The translations under genes and the position numbers were made by a program. Shown here piece by piece: positions 15,829 through 24,769 of a stretch of DNA of 64,000 nucleotides (positions within the stretch are counted from its first letter, which is position 1; every line of letters starts with the position of its first letter). The notes under the pieces were generated by a model. The model saw only the letters and a list, made by a program, of their open reading frames with translations. It had not been told where the DNA came from and did not search any database. The stretch comes from Candidatus Delongbacteria bacterium (GTDB taxonomy: Bacteria; CAIWAD01): NCBI GenBank assembly GCA_041675285.1, contig JBAYTZ010000001.1:1-64000 (forward strand), in the 5' to 3' direction.

Positions 15829-18800
15829 ATGCACACACCGCGCAATTTTTGGCTGGCAGCCCTGGGCGCGCTGCTGGCGCAGGCCCTGACGGCGGGCGCC
15901 ACGAACATCTCCGGCACCATCGCCGCCAACACCACCCTGGACCTGGCGGGCTCGCCCTGGCACGTCACGGCCGCCGTCACGGTCAATCCCGGCGTCACCC
16001 TCACCATCAACGCGGGGGTGAGCGTGATCTTCGACGGCAACTTTTCCATGGTCTTCAACGGCGCCCTGCAGTCGAACGGCACAGCCGGCTCGCGGGTGAC
16101 CATCGCCGGGCCCGCCAGCACGCCCGGCCAGTGGCAGGCCCTGCGCTTCCTGGGGGCGACGCCCTCCACCCTGCAATACACGGACATCTCCGGGGGCGGC
16201 TCCTCGGCCTCCTACGGCGCCGTCCAGGCCAGCGGGTCCACCGTCAACCTGCAGCAGTGCACGATCCAGCAGAGCGCCACGGACGGCCTGCTGCTCGCCA
16301 GCGGCGCGGCGGTCAACGCCCAGAACCTGAGCGTGCTCTCCTGCAACCGGCCCGTGCACTTGTCCACGGGCGACGTCGCGCTGGATCTGACGGGCACGGT
16401 CAGCCTGGCCTCCAACACCCTGCCGCAGATCTACTGCTCCTTCAGCAGCCTGACGGCCAACCTGACCCTGGATGCGGCGGACGTGGCCTACCACTTTCCC
16501 AATTCGGTCACGGTGCCCGCCACGCGCAGCCTGGTGCTGAACCCGGGCGTGGCCCTCAAGCTGGGCGGCTCGCGCAGCATCGTCGTCGACGGCAGTTTCC
16601 AATCCAACGGCACGGCGCTGAATCCCAACCTGATCACCAGCATCACCGACGACAACCTCTTCGGCGATTCCAACGGCGACGGCTCCGCCACCAGCCCGGC
16701 GGCGGGCAACTGGGCGTCGATCCAGTTCAACGACGGCTCGCTGGACGCCTCCTGCGTCCTGGCGCACACGACGGTGCGCTTCGGCAACAGCGCGCTCTAC
16801 CTGGTCAACGCGGGTCCGACCATCAGCTTCTGCACGCTGAGCAACTCGCACTACCCCGTCCACATGACGGGAACCTCGGCGCCCACCATCGCCAACTGCA
16901 GTTTCGCCGTGGCCACCAACACGCCCATCTACATGAGCCTCTCGGCCAACCCGGTGATGACGGCCAACGATTTCTCCACCTCCAACAACGGCTACGACGC
17001 CATCGGCATCATCGGTGAGACACTGGCCGCGGACGGCCACCTGCCGCAGCGCAGTTTCAGCAGCGTGCCCAACGTGACCTACTTGTGCTACGGCAACGTG
17101 ACCGTGCCCGCGGGGCGCACCCTGACCATCGACGCGGGCGTCGTGGTGAAGTTCAACAGCTACTACAACGGCCTGACCGTCAACGGCACCCTGCTGGTCA
17201 ACGGCAGCCCGGCCGAGCCGGTGACCATCACCTCCGCCAAGGACGACCTCTTCGGCAACCCGGCGGACACCAACAACGACGGCAGCATCACGGCGCCGGA
17301 CGACGCGGACTGGCGCGGCGTCTTCATCCAGGACGGCACGGCCAACCTGAGCTGGACCAACCTGCGCTACGCGGGCGGTTCCTGGCACATCTACTACGAC
17401 GGCTACTACCGCTCCGCCGCGCTGATGCTGCACAACTCCGCCGGCACGCTCAGCCACCTGGACTTCTACACCAACGGCGCCCACGGCCTGCTGGTGTCCG
17501 GCAATTCGGCGCCGGGCGTGGACGCCTGCTCCTTCGCCAACCACGACCGCACGCCCATCTGCATGTCCGTGGCCTCGAACCCGAGCTTCTCGAACATCGT
17601 CTTCGGCAACAACACCAACACGGCCCTGGGCCTGATGGGCGAAGGTCTGGGCACCAGCAGCACCGTCAGCCCGCGCGCCCTGGCCGGCTACGCCAACATC
17701 ACCTATCTGCTGGAAGAGGATTTGACAGTGGAGTCCGGCACCCAGCTCAGTTTCGATCCCGGCGTGGTGTTGAAGTTCCTCTCGGCCAGCGTGGACATCC
17801 ACGTGGCGGGCGGCCTGGACGCCGTCGGCACGCTGACGGAGCCCGTCGTCTTCACCTCGCTCAAGGACGACAACGCCGGTCAGCCGGGGGACACCAACAA
17901 CAACGGCAACGGCGACAACCCGACGGCCGCGGACTGGGGCAGCCTGAACTTCCTGCCCAGCGCCGACGACGTGAACTGCCTGCTGGAGCGCTGCCAGATC
18001 CTCTACGGCGGCTCTTATGCCGACGGCGCCGTGCGCTGCGAGGCCAGCGGGCCTTCCATCCAGCACTGCCTGTTCTCGGCCTGCTACTACGGGGTCTCGG
18101 CGCGCGGCAACTCCACGCCCCTGGTGGACGACTGCACGATCCAGAACTGCACGTCCACGCCCATCTACATGAGCGTGACTTCCGACCCCGTCCTGGACTT
18201 CAACAACGTCTTCAGCAACAACGGCTACTTCGCCCTGGGCATCATCAGCGAGCCGCTCAGCCAGGTGGCCGTGCTGGAGCAGCGCGACGTGGCCGGCGTG
18301 GTGAACTTCACCTACCTCTTCCTCAACACCTTCACCATCGACGTGGGCGGCAGCCTGATCCTGGAGGAGGGCGTGACCGCCAAGTTCCTCACCTACGGCG
18401 GCATCGTCGTCCACGGCATCCTCAACTCCATCGGCAGCGCGGGCAATCCCGTCGTGCTGACCAGCGTGCGCGACGACGCCGTGGGCGGCGACACCAACGG
18501 CGACGGCTCGGCCACCAGCCCGGCCGTGGGCAACTGGGGCATCCTGCGCTACGACGAGGACAGCGACAGCGAGAACAGCCTGCTCGAGCACACGATCATC
18601 CGCTTCGGCTGCAACACCGGCTACTGGCGCGGCCAGATCACGCTGAACACGGCCAGCCCGGTCATCCGCAACTGCGAGATCACCAATGTCCACTGGGGCC
18701 TGGAGCTGCGCGGAGACTCCCGGCCGGAGTTCCACGACAACACCTTGGTCAACGTGACCCGCACGCCCGTCTATCTCTCGGTGCTGGCCAACCCCGTCTT

Positions 18801-21012
18801 CGCGGACAACCAGCTCTTCAACACGGGCGTCGCGGCCATCGAGCTGGTGCCCGAGACCATCAGCGTGGACAAGCAGATCCTGCCGCGGGACTTCGGCGGC
18901 TACACGAACATCAGCTATCACCTGGCCGGCAACCTCATCGTGAACACCACCACGCACCTCGACATCGCGCCCGGGGTGGTGCTGAAGTCGCTGGGCGGCA
19001 CGCTCACGGTCAACGGTTCGCTGGGCATCGAGGGCGCGATCCTGACCAGTCTGCGCGACGACAGCGTGGGCAATCCGCTGGACACGGAGAACGACGGCAA
19101 CGCCAGCACGCCGGCGGCGGGCAATTGGAGTGGAATCGATTTCCAGGACATCGCGGCGGACGGGGCCTGCCTGCTGGAGGACGTCGTCGTGAACTACGCC
19201 AGCGAGGCCGTCGAGTGCGTCAGCGCCGCCCCCACGCTGACGAACTGCGTCTTCGAGCACAACACCTACGGCCTCTTCCTCAACGGGAATTCGCCCGCCG
19301 TCCTGCACAACCTGCTCATCGACCACTCCACGACGGCGACGGTCAAGCAGTCGCTGGTGACGGACGCCGACTACCTAGACACGACCTTCGGGCCGGACAA
19401 CCGCTACAACGGCGTCTACATCAAGGGCGAGACCCTGGCGCAGAACATCACCATGCGCCGCGAGAGCGCGGCCAACCTGGAGAACCTGGTCTACATCCTG
19501 GGCGAGAACCTGGCCGTGGGCTCCAGCTCGATCATGAGCATCGAGCCCGGCGTGGTGCTGAAGTCGATCTCCGGGCGCAGCATCATCGTCTACAAGGGCC
19601 TGCAGGCCGCGGGCGGAGCGGACCCCGACCAGCAGATCGTCTTCACCTACATCGAGGACGACTTCTACGGCGGCGACACCAACACGGACGGCAACGCCAC
19701 GGCGCCCGTGACCGGCGAGTCGAGCTTCACCCTGTACTTCTACAACGAGAGCTGGGACGCGCTCTGCAGCCTGGAACACTGCGTCTTCGCCTGGGGCGGC
19801 AGCGGCAGCACGCGCGGCATGGTGGAGATCCAAACGGCCAGCCCGACCCTCAGCCACTGCGTGTTCCGCGACGGCAACACGGGCGTCTCGTGCACGGGCA
19901 GCTCGGCGCCCGTCTTCAGCGACTGCGACTTCTACCGCAACGCCCAGCGCGGCCTGGTCAACAGCAATCCGGCGCTCCCCATCAACGCCGAGGACTGCTG
20001 GTGGGGCGACGCGAGCGGCCCGCTGGACGCCAGCGACGACACGGGCTCCGGCGGCCTCTACAATCCCCTGGGCGCGGGCGACGCCGTCAGCAACTACGTC
20101 GACTACCAGCCCTGGGCGGGCTCCCTGCTGCACCCCGTGCTGGGCGACGTGAGCCTGAACGGCGAGGTGCAGGCCTTCGACGCCTCGCTGATCCTGGCCT
20201 GGCTGGCGGATCCCGTGGCCAATCCGCTGGACGCCGCTCAATTGGCTCTGGCGGACGTGACCGCCGCGGGCGGCGTGAACGCCGTGGACGCCCACTACAT
20301 CCTGCAGTGGGTGGTGGGCGCGGAGACCACCTTCCCCGGCGAGTTGAACGACTATCCGGGCGAGCCCTTCGATCCGGCGAGCGAACTCAGCGCCTCCGTC
20401 GCCGCCGGCGGCGCGGGCGAATGGTGGGTGAGCTTCCGGCTTGAGGGCGAGAACCAGCTGCGCGGGTTCCAGCTGGAGGCGGCCTTCCCGCCGAACTCGC
20501 TGGAGGTGCTGGACGTGCAAACTGACGGCGCCACGCCCTTCGCCACCACTTGGCGCGTCACGGACGGTCTGCTGCGAGTGGCGCTGGCCGCGCAGACCGC
20601 GCCGCTCCCGGGCGGTCTGGAGCTGCGCGTGCGGGTGGGTGGAGTCGATCCGCCGGCCCTGGTCGCGCGCCGCTTCGTGGTCAACGACCAGCCCTTCGAG
20701 CTGGAGTCGACGGCGCTGGTCGCGACCCTGCCCGCGCAGTTCCGGCTGCATCCCGCGGCGCCCAATCCCTTCAATCCAACCACGCACCTGCGGCTGGACC
20801 TGCCCCAGGCCGAGCGCGTCCGCGTGCGGGTCCATAACATCGCCGGACAGCTGGTGCGGGAGATCTACCAGGGCGTGTTGCCGGCCGGCAGCCATGCGCT
20901 GCGCTGGGACGGCGACACGGCCGCCGGCACGGGCGCGGCCAGTGGCGTGTATCTGCTGACGGTGGACGGCGCGCGCCATCGGGCCGTGCAACGCATCACC
21001 CTGCTGAAGTAA
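15829..21012 (+). CDS. Giant beta-helix protein with dockerin-like, cohesin-like and sorting domains
   Basis: A 1727-residue secreted protein. ATG 15829 gives a signal peptide (MHTPRNFWLAALGALLAQAL). Residues ~20-1435 contain seven related units of ~215 residues. Each has 'PGVVLKF' (first strand), 'TSxxDDxxG..DTNxDG' (possible Ca2+ loop), 'NCxF' beta-helix rungs and 'TPIYMS' closing turns. Next comes a dockerin-like pair of EF-hand loops (GDVSLNGEVQAFDASLILAWL split as loop plus helix, then DVTAAGGVNAVDAHYILQWV). A cohesin-like sandwich follows (WWVSFRLEGENQLRGFQL onward), then the sorting domain (AAPNPFNPTTHLRL, YLLTVDG, TLLK). It is followed 9 bp later by the three-cohesin protein, so they probably form an operon and may bind each other. 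It is likely to act as a surface glycan-binding or adhesive scaffold. Confidence 0.85.
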   Translation: MHTPRNFWLAALGALLAQALTAGATNISGTIAANTTLDLAGSPWHVTAAVTVNPGVTLTINAGVSVIFDGNFSMVFNGALQSNGTAGSRVTIAGPASTPGQWQALRFLGATPSTLQYTDISGGGSSASYGAVQASGSTVNLQQCTIQQSATDGLLLASGAAVNAQNLSVLSCNRPVHLSTGDVALDLTGTVSLASNTLPQIYCSFSSLTANLTLDAADVAYHFPNSVTVPATRSLVLNPGVALKLGGSRSIVVDGSFQSNGTALNPNLITSITDDNLFGDSNGDGSATSPAAGNWASIQFNDGSLDASCVLAHTTVRFGNSALYLVNAGPTISFCTLSNSHYPVHMTGTSAPTIANCSFAVATNTPIYMSLSANPVMTANDFSTSNNGYDAIGIIGETLAADGHLPQRSFSSVPNVTYLCYGNVTVPAGRTLTIDAGVVVKFNSYYNGLTVNGTLLVNGSPAEPVTITSAKDDLFGNPADTNNDGSITAPDDADWRGVFIQDGTANLSWTNLRYAGGSWHIYYDGYYRSAALMLHNSAGTLSHLDFYTNGAHGLLVSGNSAPGVDACSFANHDRTPICMSVASNPSFSNIVFGNNTNTALGLMGEGLGTSSTVSPRALAGYANITYLLEEDLTVESGTQLSFDPGVVLKFLSASVDIHVAGGLDAVGTLTEPVVFTSLKDDNAGQPGDTNNNGNGDNPTAADWGSLNFLPSADDVNCLLERCQILYGGSYADGAVRCEASGPSIQHCLFSACYYGVSARGNSTPLVDDCTIQNCTSTPIYMSVTSDPVLDFNNVFSNNGYFALGIISEPLSQVAVLEQRDVAGVVNFTYLFLNTFTIDVGGSLILEEGVTAKFLTYGGIVVHGILNSIGSAGNPVVLTSVRDDAVGGDTNGDGSATSPAVGNWGILRYDEDSDSENSLLEHTIIRFGCNTGYWRGQITLNTASPVIRNCEITNVHWGLELRGDSRPEFHDNTLVNVTRTPVYLSVLANPVFADNQLFNTGVAAIELVPETISVDKQILPRDFGGYTNISYHLAGNLIVNTTTHLDIAPGVVLKSLGGTLTVNGSLGIEGAILTSLRDDSVGNPLDTENDGNASTPAAGNWSGIDFQDIAADGACLLEDVVVNYASEAVECVSAAPTLTNCVFEHNTYGLFLNGNSPAVLHNLLIDHSTTATVKQSLVTDADYLDTTFGPDNRYNGVYIKGETLAQNITMRRESAANLENLVYILGENLAVGSSSIMSIEPGVVLKSISGRSIIVYKGLQAAGGADPDQQIVFTYIEDDFYGGDTNTDGNATAPVTGESSFTLYFYNESWDALCSLEHCVFAWGGSGSTRGMVEIQTASPTLSHCVFRDGNTGVSCTGSSAPVFSDCDFYRNAQRGLVNSNPALPINAEDCWWGDASGPLDASDDTGSGGLYNPLGAGDAVSNYVDYQPWAGSLLHPVLGDVSLNGEVQAFDASLILAWLADPVANPLDAAQLALADVTAAGGVNAVDAHYILQWVVGAETTFPGELNDYPGEPFDPASELSASVAAGGAGEWWVSFRLEGENQLRGFQLEAAFPPNSLEVLDVQTDGATPFATTWRVTDGLLRVALAAQTAPLPGGLELRVRVGGVDPPALVARRFVVNDQPFELESTALVATLPAQFRLHPAAPNPFNPTTHLRLDLPQAERVRVRVHNIAGQLVREIYQGVLPAGSHALRWDGDTAAGTGAASGVYLLTVDGARHRAVQRITLLK

Positions 21013-21021
21013 GGAGCGACG

Positions 21022-23643
21022 ATGAAGCCCATCCTCCTCCTCACTCTGCTTCCCGTGCTGCTGGGCCTGGTCCCGGCCGCGCGGGGAGCCAGCCTGGGCA
21101 CCGTGTCCCAAACCGTGACGGCGCCCAATGGAACCGTGCTGGAGATTCCCCTTGAGGCCTCGTTCGGCGCGCCGGAGCAGATCCACGCGCTGACGGTGGA
21201 GCTGGACTTCCCCACCAACTGGCTGGTGACGGGTCTGAACACCGCCGGCACCCTGCTGGCGGACTGGGGCGCCGAACTGGCCTGGGAGGCGGAGGGCGAC
21301 GGCATCCAGCTGGCCGCCGCCAGCGCGTCGCCCATGACAGGCACAGGCACGCTGGCCTTGATCCAGGTGCAGATCCAGGGTTCGGGCACGCTGGCGATTC
21401 CCTTCGCGCGGCTGAATGAGGGGGATCCCGTTCCCGTGCTCAGCCAGGGCACCTTCACGCACATCGTGCCGCAAGTCATCCCCGTCTCGCCGGCGACGGC
21501 GGCCAGCCTGCTGCCGGGCGAGACCGTCCAGTACACGGCCGGTGGCGCGCCCACGCCACCCTTGACCTGGAGCGTGGCGGATCCGCTCTCCGGCCAGGTG
21601 AGCGCGGGCGGCCTCTTCACCGCCTTGTCCCAGGGCGCCAACCGCGTCCAGGTGGCGGATGGCGGCGGGCGCGTCGGCACGGGTCCGGAGATCCTGATCC
21701 ACACCTTCCACCTGCAGGCGCAGGCACTGAGCGGGCAGGCGGGGCAGACCCGCCCCCTGGTCCTGGTGTTGCAGAACCCCACCGGGGCGGCCTTTTCCAG
21801 CGCGGAGTTCTCGCTGAACCTGGGCAGCGCGCGCTTGACGGCCGTGACGCTGGAGCTGACGGAGGGCCTGCTCGCGGACTGGGACGTCCAGTTCACCCAG
21901 ACGGGGAATCTGGTCCAGTTCGCGGCCGCGGCTCCGGGCGGCGCCGCGGTCACCGGCGCGGGCCAGCTGCTGGTTCTGCAGGTCGCCAGCAGCGTGGGCG
22001 CAGCCTTCAACAGCACGCTGACGCTGAGCGACATCCACCTGGACGAGGACTGGCTGACCCGCACGTCCACCGTGCAGGCCCAGTTCAGCGCCACTTCGAG
22101 TTTCACCCTGAGCCCGGCGACGGCCAGCATCCTGCGCGGCCAGACCCAGCAGGTGACGATCCAGGGCACGCCCAACGGCAGCGTCGAGTGGACCAGCACG
22201 GACCCGGCCGTGGCCAGCGTGAGCGCGACGGGACAGGTCACGGCGCTCTCCGGCGGTGACACGCGCATCATCGCGCTGGATCCGCTGGGCGTCGGCGACA
22301 CCACCGGCGTCTACCACGTCCACGATCTGAGCGTGGCGCCGGCCAGCCAAGGAGCGCCGGCGGGGAGCACGCTCCTGGTGCCCTTGAACACGGGAGCGCT
22401 CGGCGAGTTCGCCGTGACGGCCTGGCAGTTCCGCCTCAGCTATCCCACCACCTGGCTGCAGTTCGACGGCCTGGAGACGGCGGGCTCGCTCAGCGCGGCC
22501 TGGACGGAGGTGAGCTGGGACGAGACCAGTGGCGTGGTGCAGGCCGCGGCCGCGGGCCCGGCGCTGGCCGGCGCAGGCAGCCAGCTGGTCTTCCTGCGCT
22601 TCCTGGTGGACGCCGCCGCGCCCAACGGGCAGACGGCCCAGCTGCAGCTGCCGGCCTTCACCTACAACGAGGGCCTGCCCAGCGTGCAGCGCGGCAGCGG
22701 CACGCTCACCTTCGGGGCGCTGCCGCCCACCTGCCAGCTGGATGTCGCCGCCCTCGACTTCGGGGCTGTCCTGCCCGGCACGATTGTGACACGCAGTTTC
22801 AGCATCACCAACGTGGGCGGCGGCACGCTCAGCGGCACCGTCAGCGCGGGCTGTCCCCCGTTCACGATCACAGCCGGCGCGACCTACAGCCTGACGCCCG
22901 GGCAGTCCCAGCAGGTGGAGCTGCAGTTCCAGAGCCCGGCGGCCGGCACCTTCGGCTGTCTGCTCGACACGGGCGGCTCCTGCGCGGACCTGCCGCTGAG
23001 CGCGGCGGCGGTGGGTGTCACGCCCCTGACCGGCCCGGAGTCGGCCTGCGGACTCGTGGAGGTCCTGGGGCATCTGCCGGGATCGAACACGGGCTTCGTG
23101 CCGGACTGGGAGGCCGGCGCCGTCGGCCTGCAGCTTGAGCATCTGGGCGCCGGCACGCTGAGCGCCTCGATCTGGATCGGTGACGAGCTGGAATGGAGCG
23201 GTCAGATCCAGGGCCCCAGCTGGTCCGCCGCCAGCGCCCCCGGCTTCAGCTTGAGCGACTGGACCACGCAGGATCTCCAGCTCCATCTGGAGGTGAGCGA
23301 CGGCAGCAGCACGTGGAACGCCGCCGGCGCGGACTGCATCTGGGAACTGGGTTTCCTGGCCGTGGAACCGCTGCGCCCCGGCGTGTTCCGCCTCTACGAC
23401 GCCGTGCCCAATCCCTTCAATCCCTCCACGACCCTGAGTTGGGAGCTGCCCGCGGCCGCGGAGGCGCGGCTGGAGTTGTTCGATCTGCAGGGCCGCCTGG
23501 TGCGAGTCCTGGCGGCCGGCCCGCAGGCGGCGGGCCCTCATTCGCTGCGCCTGAACGCCGACGAATTGGCCAGCGGCGTCTATCTGCTGCGGCTGAGCGG
23601 GCCGGACCTACTGGAGACCAAGCGGCTTCTGCTCTTGAAGTAG
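21022..23643 (+). CDS. Multi-cohesin-like secreted scaffold protein with sorting domain
   Basis: An 873-residue protein. After a signal peptide (~1-22) the order is: cohesin-like module (~25-150, starting with IPLEASFGAPEQIHALTVEL), Ig-like spacer (~155-225), cohesin-like module 2 (~230-350, LVLVLQNPTGAAFSSAEFSL), and BIG2-like Ig domain (~355-430, VEWTSTDPAVASVSATGQVT). Then come cohesin-like module 3 (~435-570, VPLNTGALGEFAVTAWQFRL), a choice-of-anchor/ASH-type sandwich (~575-665, LDFGAVLPGTIVTRSFSITN), a further sandwich, and a FlgD-like sorting domain (AVPNPFNPSTTLSW ... VYLLRLSG ... LLLLK). ATG 21022 is 9 bp after the previous stop with GGAG before it, so the genes are almost certainly cotranscribed. 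The neighbour carries a dockerin-like pair, suggesting a cohesin-dockerin assembly. 'Cohesin' is judged from sequence pattern only. Confidence 0.78.
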   Translation: MKPILLLTLLPVLLGLVPAARGASLGTVSQTVTAPNGTVLEIPLEASFGAPEQIHALTVELDFPTNWLVTGLNTAGTLLADWGAELAWEAEGDGIQLAAASASPMTGTGTLALIQVQIQGSGTLAIPFARLNEGDPVPVLSQGTFTHIVPQVIPVSPATAASLLPGETVQYTAGGAPTPPLTWSVADPLSGQVSAGGLFTALSQGANRVQVADGGGRVGTGPEILIHTFHLQAQALSGQAGQTRPLVLVLQNPTGAAFSSAEFSLNLGSARLTAVTLELTEGLLADWDVQFTQTGNLVQFAAAAPGGAAVTGAGQLLVLQVASSVGAAFNSTLTLSDIHLDEDWLTRTSTVQAQFSATSSFTLSPATASILRGQTQQVTIQGTPNGSVEWTSTDPAVASVSATGQVTALSGGDTRIIALDPLGVGDTTGVYHVHDLSVAPASQGAPAGSTLLVPLNTGALGEFAVTAWQFRLSYPTTWLQFDGLETAGSLSAAWTEVSWDETSGVVQAAAAGPALAGAGSQLVFLRFLVDAAAPNGQTAQLQLPAFTYNEGLPSVQRGSGTLTFGALPPTCQLDVAALDFGAVLPGTIVTRSFSITNVGGGTLSGTVSAGCPPFTITAGATYSLTPGQSQQVELQFQSPAAGTFGCLLDTGGSCADLPLSAAAVGVTPLTGPESACGLVEVLGHLPGSNTGFVPDWEAGAVGLQLEHLGAGTLSASIWIGDELEWSGQIQGPSWSAASAPGFSLSDWTTQDLQLHLEVSDGSSTWNAAGADCIWELGFLAVEPLRPGVFRLYDAVPNPFNPSTTLSWELPAAAEARLELFDLQGRLVRVLAAGPQAAGPHSLRLNADELASGVYLLRLSGPDLLETKRLLLLK

Positions 23644-23852
23644 TCGCCATCCCGATCTCTGGAACGCCGGCGCCTGGATATATCCACCACACGAACGGCC
23701 TGTCATTCGGCAGCGCGGATTGGCCATGTCACAACCACCGGGGCGGGTCAATCCAGCGGAGCACCGATGGACACGCGCTTCGTGGATGCGGCCCGGCGAA
23801 ACGTGTCGCCTAACACGGCCAGGACTCACCCTCTGGTCCGTGACCGGCCCGG

Positions 23853-24410
23853 TCAGTCCCGCGTGGCCAGACCGCAGAGCCGCATGGTTCGCGCCCTCAG
23901 TGATTGCGAGGGAATCTCCAGGATGCGCTCGAAGGAGAGCGTACCCGCGATGAAGCCCCCCAGGCCCACCGCGTCCTCGTGGGCCGACTCCCCGCCCAAG
24001 TGCGCCGCCAGGCCATCGATGTAGCGGGCGAACTCCGCCTGGATGGCGCTCCGCCGCTCCGGCAGTTTCAGCCAACCGCGCGCCTGGTGGAGCAGGAGGA
24101 GGACCTCCGGACGTTCGTTGAAAAAGGCCTGGTGCTCGTCCAGCAGAAGTCCAGGAGCGGTCCCACCCCCTACTGGAGGTGGGCCGAGTCGCGCCAGCAG
24201 GGCGTCGATCCCCGCGCCGACCAGAGCGGCGATCAAGGCCTCCCGGGATGGGAAGTACTGGTAGAATGTCCCCTTGCCCAGATCCGCCCGTGCGGTGATT
24301 TCCTCCAACGAGGGCTGGTAGATCCCGCGATTCGCGAAGAGGGTCAAGGCGCTCTCCAGCAGGGCCTGTCGTGTCTGCTCGCGCTTGCGCGCCCGTCGGT
24401 CCACTGTCAT
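23853..24410 (-). CDS. TetR/AcrR-family transcriptional regulator
   Basis: A 185-residue one-component regulator. The N-terminal helix-turn-helix is typical: ARKREQTRQALLESALTLFA, then IYQPSLEEITARADLGKGT and FYQYFPSREALIAAL. The C-terminal ligand domain is poorly conserved, as usual. It is divergent from the opine-dehydrogenase-like operon, and a short inverted repeat overlaps the outward promoter at 24434-24469. It is therefore probably the local repressor of that operon and perhaps of itself. Its stop faces the cohesin protein gene across ~210 bp that hold nothing recognisable. Confidence 0.93.
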   Translation of the reverse strand: MTVDRRARKREQTRQALLESALTLFANRGIYQPSLEEITARADLGKGTFYQYFPSREALIAALVGAGIDALLARLGPPPVGGGTAPGLLLDEHQAFFNERPEVLLLLHQARGWLKLPERRSAIQAEFARYIDGLAAHLGGESAHEDAVGLGGFIAGTLSFERILEIPSQSLRARTMRLCGLATRD

Positions 24411-24433
24411 CGTCGCCTCAAAATGACTGAATC

Positions 24434-24469
24434 GTCAAACTTGACTGAAACCCCAAATTCCAATACACT
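24434..24469 (+). promoter_or_regulatory. Promoter with overlapping TetR-operator candidate for the opine/mutase operon
   Basis: A good sigma-70-like promoter: -35 TTGACT (24441-24446), 17-nt spacer, -10 TACACT (24464-24469). The inverted repeat GTCAA-AC-TTGAC (24434-24445) overlaps the -35 box, a classic repressor position, and TGACTGAA occurs twice around it. The ~290-nt leader up to the ATG at 24770 holds no gene or recognisable riboswitch; in particular no cobalamin-riboswitch B12 box was found. Confidence 0.55.
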
Positions 24470-24769
24470 CCCGTCACCATCAAGCACAGGCTTCAGGTGG
24501 ACGGACCTACGCGTTCGATCATCTGCGACTCGCAGAATCCAAGAGGCAGGGGTAGTCCCATCAGGGCCGCAGGACTCTCGGAGCACGCCCAGGCCGCTGA
24601 TCGCACGATCGCAAACCCTTGGCGTGGCTCCCCTTTCCCCACCTGCGGGTCGTATGCCGGTCCCGGCGCCGCACCATGTACCGGTCGCTGTGGACGCAGC
24701 CGCATCCGACAACCCACGCGAGTCGGTCCGCTGGTCCGCCGGGCGCCCGTGAAAACCAGGAGAGCCGCC

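Noticed and set aside
15829..20100. CRISPR array
   Set aside because: The repeats are long, coding, in frame and diverged; no short identical repeats with unique spacers occur anywhere in the window.
15793..23541. Long antisense and shifted open frames opposite the beta-helix and cohesin genes
   Set aside because: Repetitive low-complexity translations that mirror the DNA repeats of the real plus-strand genes; no start signals.
24470..24769. Cobalamin riboswitch ahead of the mutase-like operon
   Set aside because: The leader was read for a B12 box and the long multi-stem arrangement; neither is visible.
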